The notes beneath the pieces are model-generated. The model had not been told where the DNA came from. It worked only from the letters and a program-made list of their open reading frames with translations, and did not search any database. From Candidatus Omnitrophota bacterium (GTDB taxonomy: Bacteria; Omnitrophota; Gorgyraeia; Duberdicusellales; 4484-171), in the NCBI GenBank assembly GCA_028710385.1, contig JAQTUC010000079.1, forward strand, positions 1 through 6,915: a DNA stretch of 6,915 nt, read 5' to 3'. Every line of letters begins with the position of its first letter. Position 1 is the stretch's first letter. Of the stretch, positions 5,205-6,915 are shown in pieces. The position numbers were made by a program, and so were the translations under genes.

Positions 5205-6152
5205 ATGAATTCCATTATTGAGCGTATCAGGGCAAGGGCAAAACAAAACCCGAAAAAAATAATATTTCCGGAGAGCAATGACGAGCGCGTGCTTGAAGCC
5301 ATAAAATATATTGAGAAAGAGCGCATAGCGATTCCAATGCTTCTTACTCATGACAATCTTGAGCCGGAAAAGCAGGAAGAGTTTGCGAATATTTTTTACG
5401 AAAGAAAGCAGGTAAAGGGCATAACTTTTGAAGAGGCAAGGGAAATGACAGAAAACCCTCTTTATTACGCGGCAATGATGGTGAGGCGCGGTTACGCCGA
5501 CGGTTTTGTGGCAGGAGCCCAGCTTACGTCTTCATCCGTTATAAAAGCGGCCCTTAACTGCCTTGAGCTTGACAGAAGCATCGGCCTTATTTCAAGTTGT
5601 TTTCTTATGGCTGTGCCCGATTGTTCATACGGAGAGCAGGGAGTATTTCTTTACGCCGATTGCGGCGTAATCCCGTATCCGACAAGCGAGCAGCTTGCAA
5701 CTATTGCCATATCAACATCGCGTTTCGCCAAGGAGGTTCTGGAATTTACCCCGCGCGCGGCGCTTTTAAGCTTTTCCACAAAAGGAAGCGCTGAGGGAAG
5801 ATGGGTTGATAAAATAAAAGAAGCAGTTGAAATAGCAAAATCAAAAAACAGCGGTTTTGCCATAGACGGAGAGCTTCAGGTAGACGCCGCGCTTGTTCCG
5901 GGTGTTGCCAAAAGAAAACTTGGCGACAGCGAAGTTGCCGGAAGAGCCAATGTTTTAATTTTCCCGAACCTTGATGCCGGAAACATCTGTTATAAAATAA
6001 CCCAGAGGCTGGCAAATGCGCGCGCAGTAGGGCCGCTTATTCTTGGCACCGTTCAACCCTGCAGCGACCTTTCCCGCGGATGTGATGTGGATGATATTGT
6101 TGACTGCACGGCTGTTACGGTAATCAGGGCGCAAAAAGCCGCGCAGAAATAA
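5205..6152 (+). CDS. pta: Phosphate acetyltransferase (phosphotransacetylase), short form
   Basis: A 315-residue class I-type Pta, made only of the catalytic PTA_PTB domain without the N-terminal DRTGG/regulatory part of the long enterobacterial enzyme. It interconverts acetyl-CoA plus phosphate and acetyl phosphate plus CoA in the cytoplasm. N-terminal KKIIFPESNDERVLEA (17-32) is the family opening. YADGFVAGAQLTSSSVIKAAL (97-117), PTSEQLATIAISTSRFAKEV (159-178), LSFSTKGSAEG (188-198), GRANVLIFPNLDAGNICYK (246-264) and QPCSDLSRGCDVDDIVD (284-300) follow. Ser290, Arg291 and Asp297 line up with active-site Ser309, Arg310 and Asp316 of Methanosarcina thermophila Pta. That 19-residue offset means it is shorter, probably around 45-75, where the usual loop after the first strand-helix units is brief. 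It has its own promoter and strong ribosome-binding site, and ackA follows 114 nt later with no terminator between. A phosphotransbutyrylase is less likely because of the adjacent ackA and the C-terminal motif. Confidence 0.94.
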   Translation: MNSIIERIRARAKQNPKKIIFPESNDERVLEAIKYIEKERIAIPMLLTHDNLEPEKQEEFANIFYERKQVKGITFEEAREMTENPLYYAAMMVRRGYADGFVAGAQLTSSSVIKAALNCLELDRSIGLISSCFLMAVPDCSYGEQGVFLYADCGVIPYPTSEQLATIAISTSRFAKEVLEFTPRAALLSFSTKGSAEGRWVDKIKEAVEIAKSKNSGFAIDGELQVDAALVPGVAKRKLGDSEVAGRANVLIFPNLDAGNICYKITQRLANARAVGPLILGTVQPCSDLSRGCDVDDIVDCTAVTVIRAQKAAQK

Positions 6153-6225
6153 CCGTGAAGATGAACCTGGCCCTTCCAGATATGCGCAACGGATAGGGCG
6201 CGAATTGAAAAAATAGGATAGAAGC

Positions 6226-6270
6226 ATGTTTGACGGAAAAATAAATTTTAAAAAAGGAAGGGCGGGGTGA
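6226..6270 (+). other. Possible 14-codon leader ORF ending inside the ackA start
   Basis: ATG 6226 opens a 14-residue frame (MFDGKINFKKGRAG) whose TGA (6268-6270) overlaps the ackA GTG as GTGA. AGGATAG at about 6216-6222 could serve as a weak ribosome-binding site. The rest of the 114-nt pta-ackA gap shows no terminator and no larger gene. The peptide is not recognisable. It could couple translation into ackA or could be chance. Confidence 0.2.
6255..6261 (+). promoter_or_regulatory. Ribosome-binding site of ackA (AGGAAGG)
   Basis: AGGAAGG ends 5 nt before GTG 6267 and supports this non-ATG start. An in-frame TAA at 6249-6251 rules out any longer start upstream, and the first codons give KILVINCGSSS, the expected beginning of acetate kinase. 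Confidence 0.7.
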
Positions 6271-6915
6271 AAATATTAGTAATAAATTGCGGCAGCTCTT
6301 CCATAAAGTACAAGCTTTATGAATTTCCCCGCAAAAAATTAATCGCAAAAGGCCTGATTGAAAAAATCGGAGAGAAAAACTCGCCTATTCAAAACCACTC
6401 GCAGGGGGTAAAAGAACTATTTTCCCGCCTGGTTAAAGACAAAGTTGTTAAGGATGTAAATGAAATCTCGGCTATCGGCCACCGGGTCGTTCACGGCGGA
6501 GAAACATTTAAGGCGCCGACTATAATTGATGAGCGCGTAATAGATAAAATCAAAGATTGCAGCAATCTTGCGCCCTTGCATAATCCGGCAAATCTCGCCG
6601 GCATTATCGGCTGTATGGAAATTCTTCCCGGAGTGCCCCAGGTTGCGGTGTTTGATACGGCATACCATCAGACAATTCCGGAAAGCGCATATTTTTACGC
6701 TATACCTTCTGAATATTATAAAAAATACGGAGTGAGAAAATACGGATTCCACGGCACATCTCACCAGTTTGTCGCGCATAAATGCGCTGAGATTCTTAAA
6801 AAGCCTCTCAAGAAAATTAAGACGATTACCTGCCATTTGGGAAACGGCTGCAGCGTTGCCGCGATAGATAAAGGGATAGTCGTAGAAACATCAATGGGGT
6901 TTACGCCCTTAGAGG
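6267..6915 (+). CDS. ackA: Acetate kinase, N-terminal 216 residues (runs off the window end)
   Basis: Acetate kinase makes acetate and ATP from acetyl phosphate, the ATP-yielding step after Pta. The frame starts at GTG 6267 and is open to the last base, about half of a usual ~400-residue protein. ILVINCGSSSIKYKLYEF (3-20) is the first ATPase-fold strand pair, with Asn7. GHRVVHGGE (71-79), LAPLHNPANLAGI (101-113), AVFDTAYHQTIPESAYFYAI (127-146), KYGFHGTSH (158-166) and CHLGNGCSVAAI (189-200) follow, then TSMGFTPLE at the edge. Arg73, His105, Asp130 and His162 match catalytic Arg91, His123, Asp148 and His180 of Methanosarcina thermophila, all with an offset of 18. About 18 residues are therefore missing between positions 7 and 73, while the active site is complete as far as seen. 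Cys8 replaces the common Ala of INAGSSS. It is probably co-transcribed with pta. Confidence 0.95.
   Translation, partial: MKILVINCGSSSIKYKLYEFPRKKLIAKGLIEKIGEKNSPIQNHSQGVKELFSRLVKDKVVKDVNEISAIGHRVVHGGETFKAPTIIDERVIDKIKDCSNLAPLHNPANLAGIIGCMEILPGVPQVAVFDTAYHQTIPESAYFYAIPSEYYKKYGVRKYGFHGTSHQFVAHKCAEILKKPLKKIKTITCHLGNGCSVAAIDKGIVVETSMGFTPLE

Noticed and set aside
6160..6205. Terminator between pta and ackA
   Set aside because: Only 4-bp stems (CTGG/CCAG and GCGC/GCGC) with no following T-tract.
6417..6836. 139-residue minus-strand open frame
   Set aside because: It lies wholly opposite ackA, whose sense frame carries all acetate kinase motifs; the antisense peptide shows no recognisable domain.

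Overview
This is a bacterial window of moderate GC, and every gene reads on the + strand. It is packed with core energy and carbon genes. The gene set is a V/A-type rotary ATPase, glycogen-type ADP-glucose synthesis, a stand-alone PTS EIIA protein, and Pta-AckA acetate production. This suggests an anaerobic fermentative bacterium from a lineage that uses a V/A-ATPase, such as Omnitrophota, Elusimicrobiota, spirochaetes or relatives. Omnitrophota is my first guess from overall style, but the sequence alone does not prove it.

Region 1 (about 1-4386) looks like one tightly packed transcription unit. It holds the 3' end of the V/A-ATPase catalytic subunit A, then subunits B and D, a universal-stress-protein-like protein, a PTS EIIA-type protein and GlgC. 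Spacings are 1 nt, a 4-nt ATGA overlap, 0 nt, 48 nt and a 4-nt ATGA overlap. The 48-nt gap holds the strongest Shine-Dalgarno of this block. The stress-protein homologue lacks the usual ATP-binding residues. EIIA keeps its phosphorylatable histidine and is translationally coupled to glgC.

Region 2 (4387-4490) is a gap filled by a large imperfect palindrome with nested inverted and direct repeats and a T-tract. It probably ends the first operon and may be a dispersed repeat. It stops six bases before a nitroreductase gene (4491-5024) that has no visible ribosome-binding site.

Region 3 (5025-6915) has a 180-nt intergenic stretch with a possible weak terminator. It also carries a clear sigma-70-type promoter (TTGATT, 16 nt, TATAAT, with extended -10 TG) and a strong Shine-Dalgarno. 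These drive pta, followed after 114 nt by a GTG-started ackA that runs off the window end. Pta makes acetyl phosphate and AckA makes acetate plus ATP. Both enzymes appear shorter than well-studied homologues.

Together the genes handle energy: ion-motive ATP turnover, storage of glucose as glycogen, phosphorelay-type signalling and substrate-level ATP formation. There is no mobile element with a transposase, no CRISPR array and no RNA gene that I can support. The most unusual points are the grouping of USP and EIIA with the ATPase and glgC, the degenerate USP, and the palindromic element.
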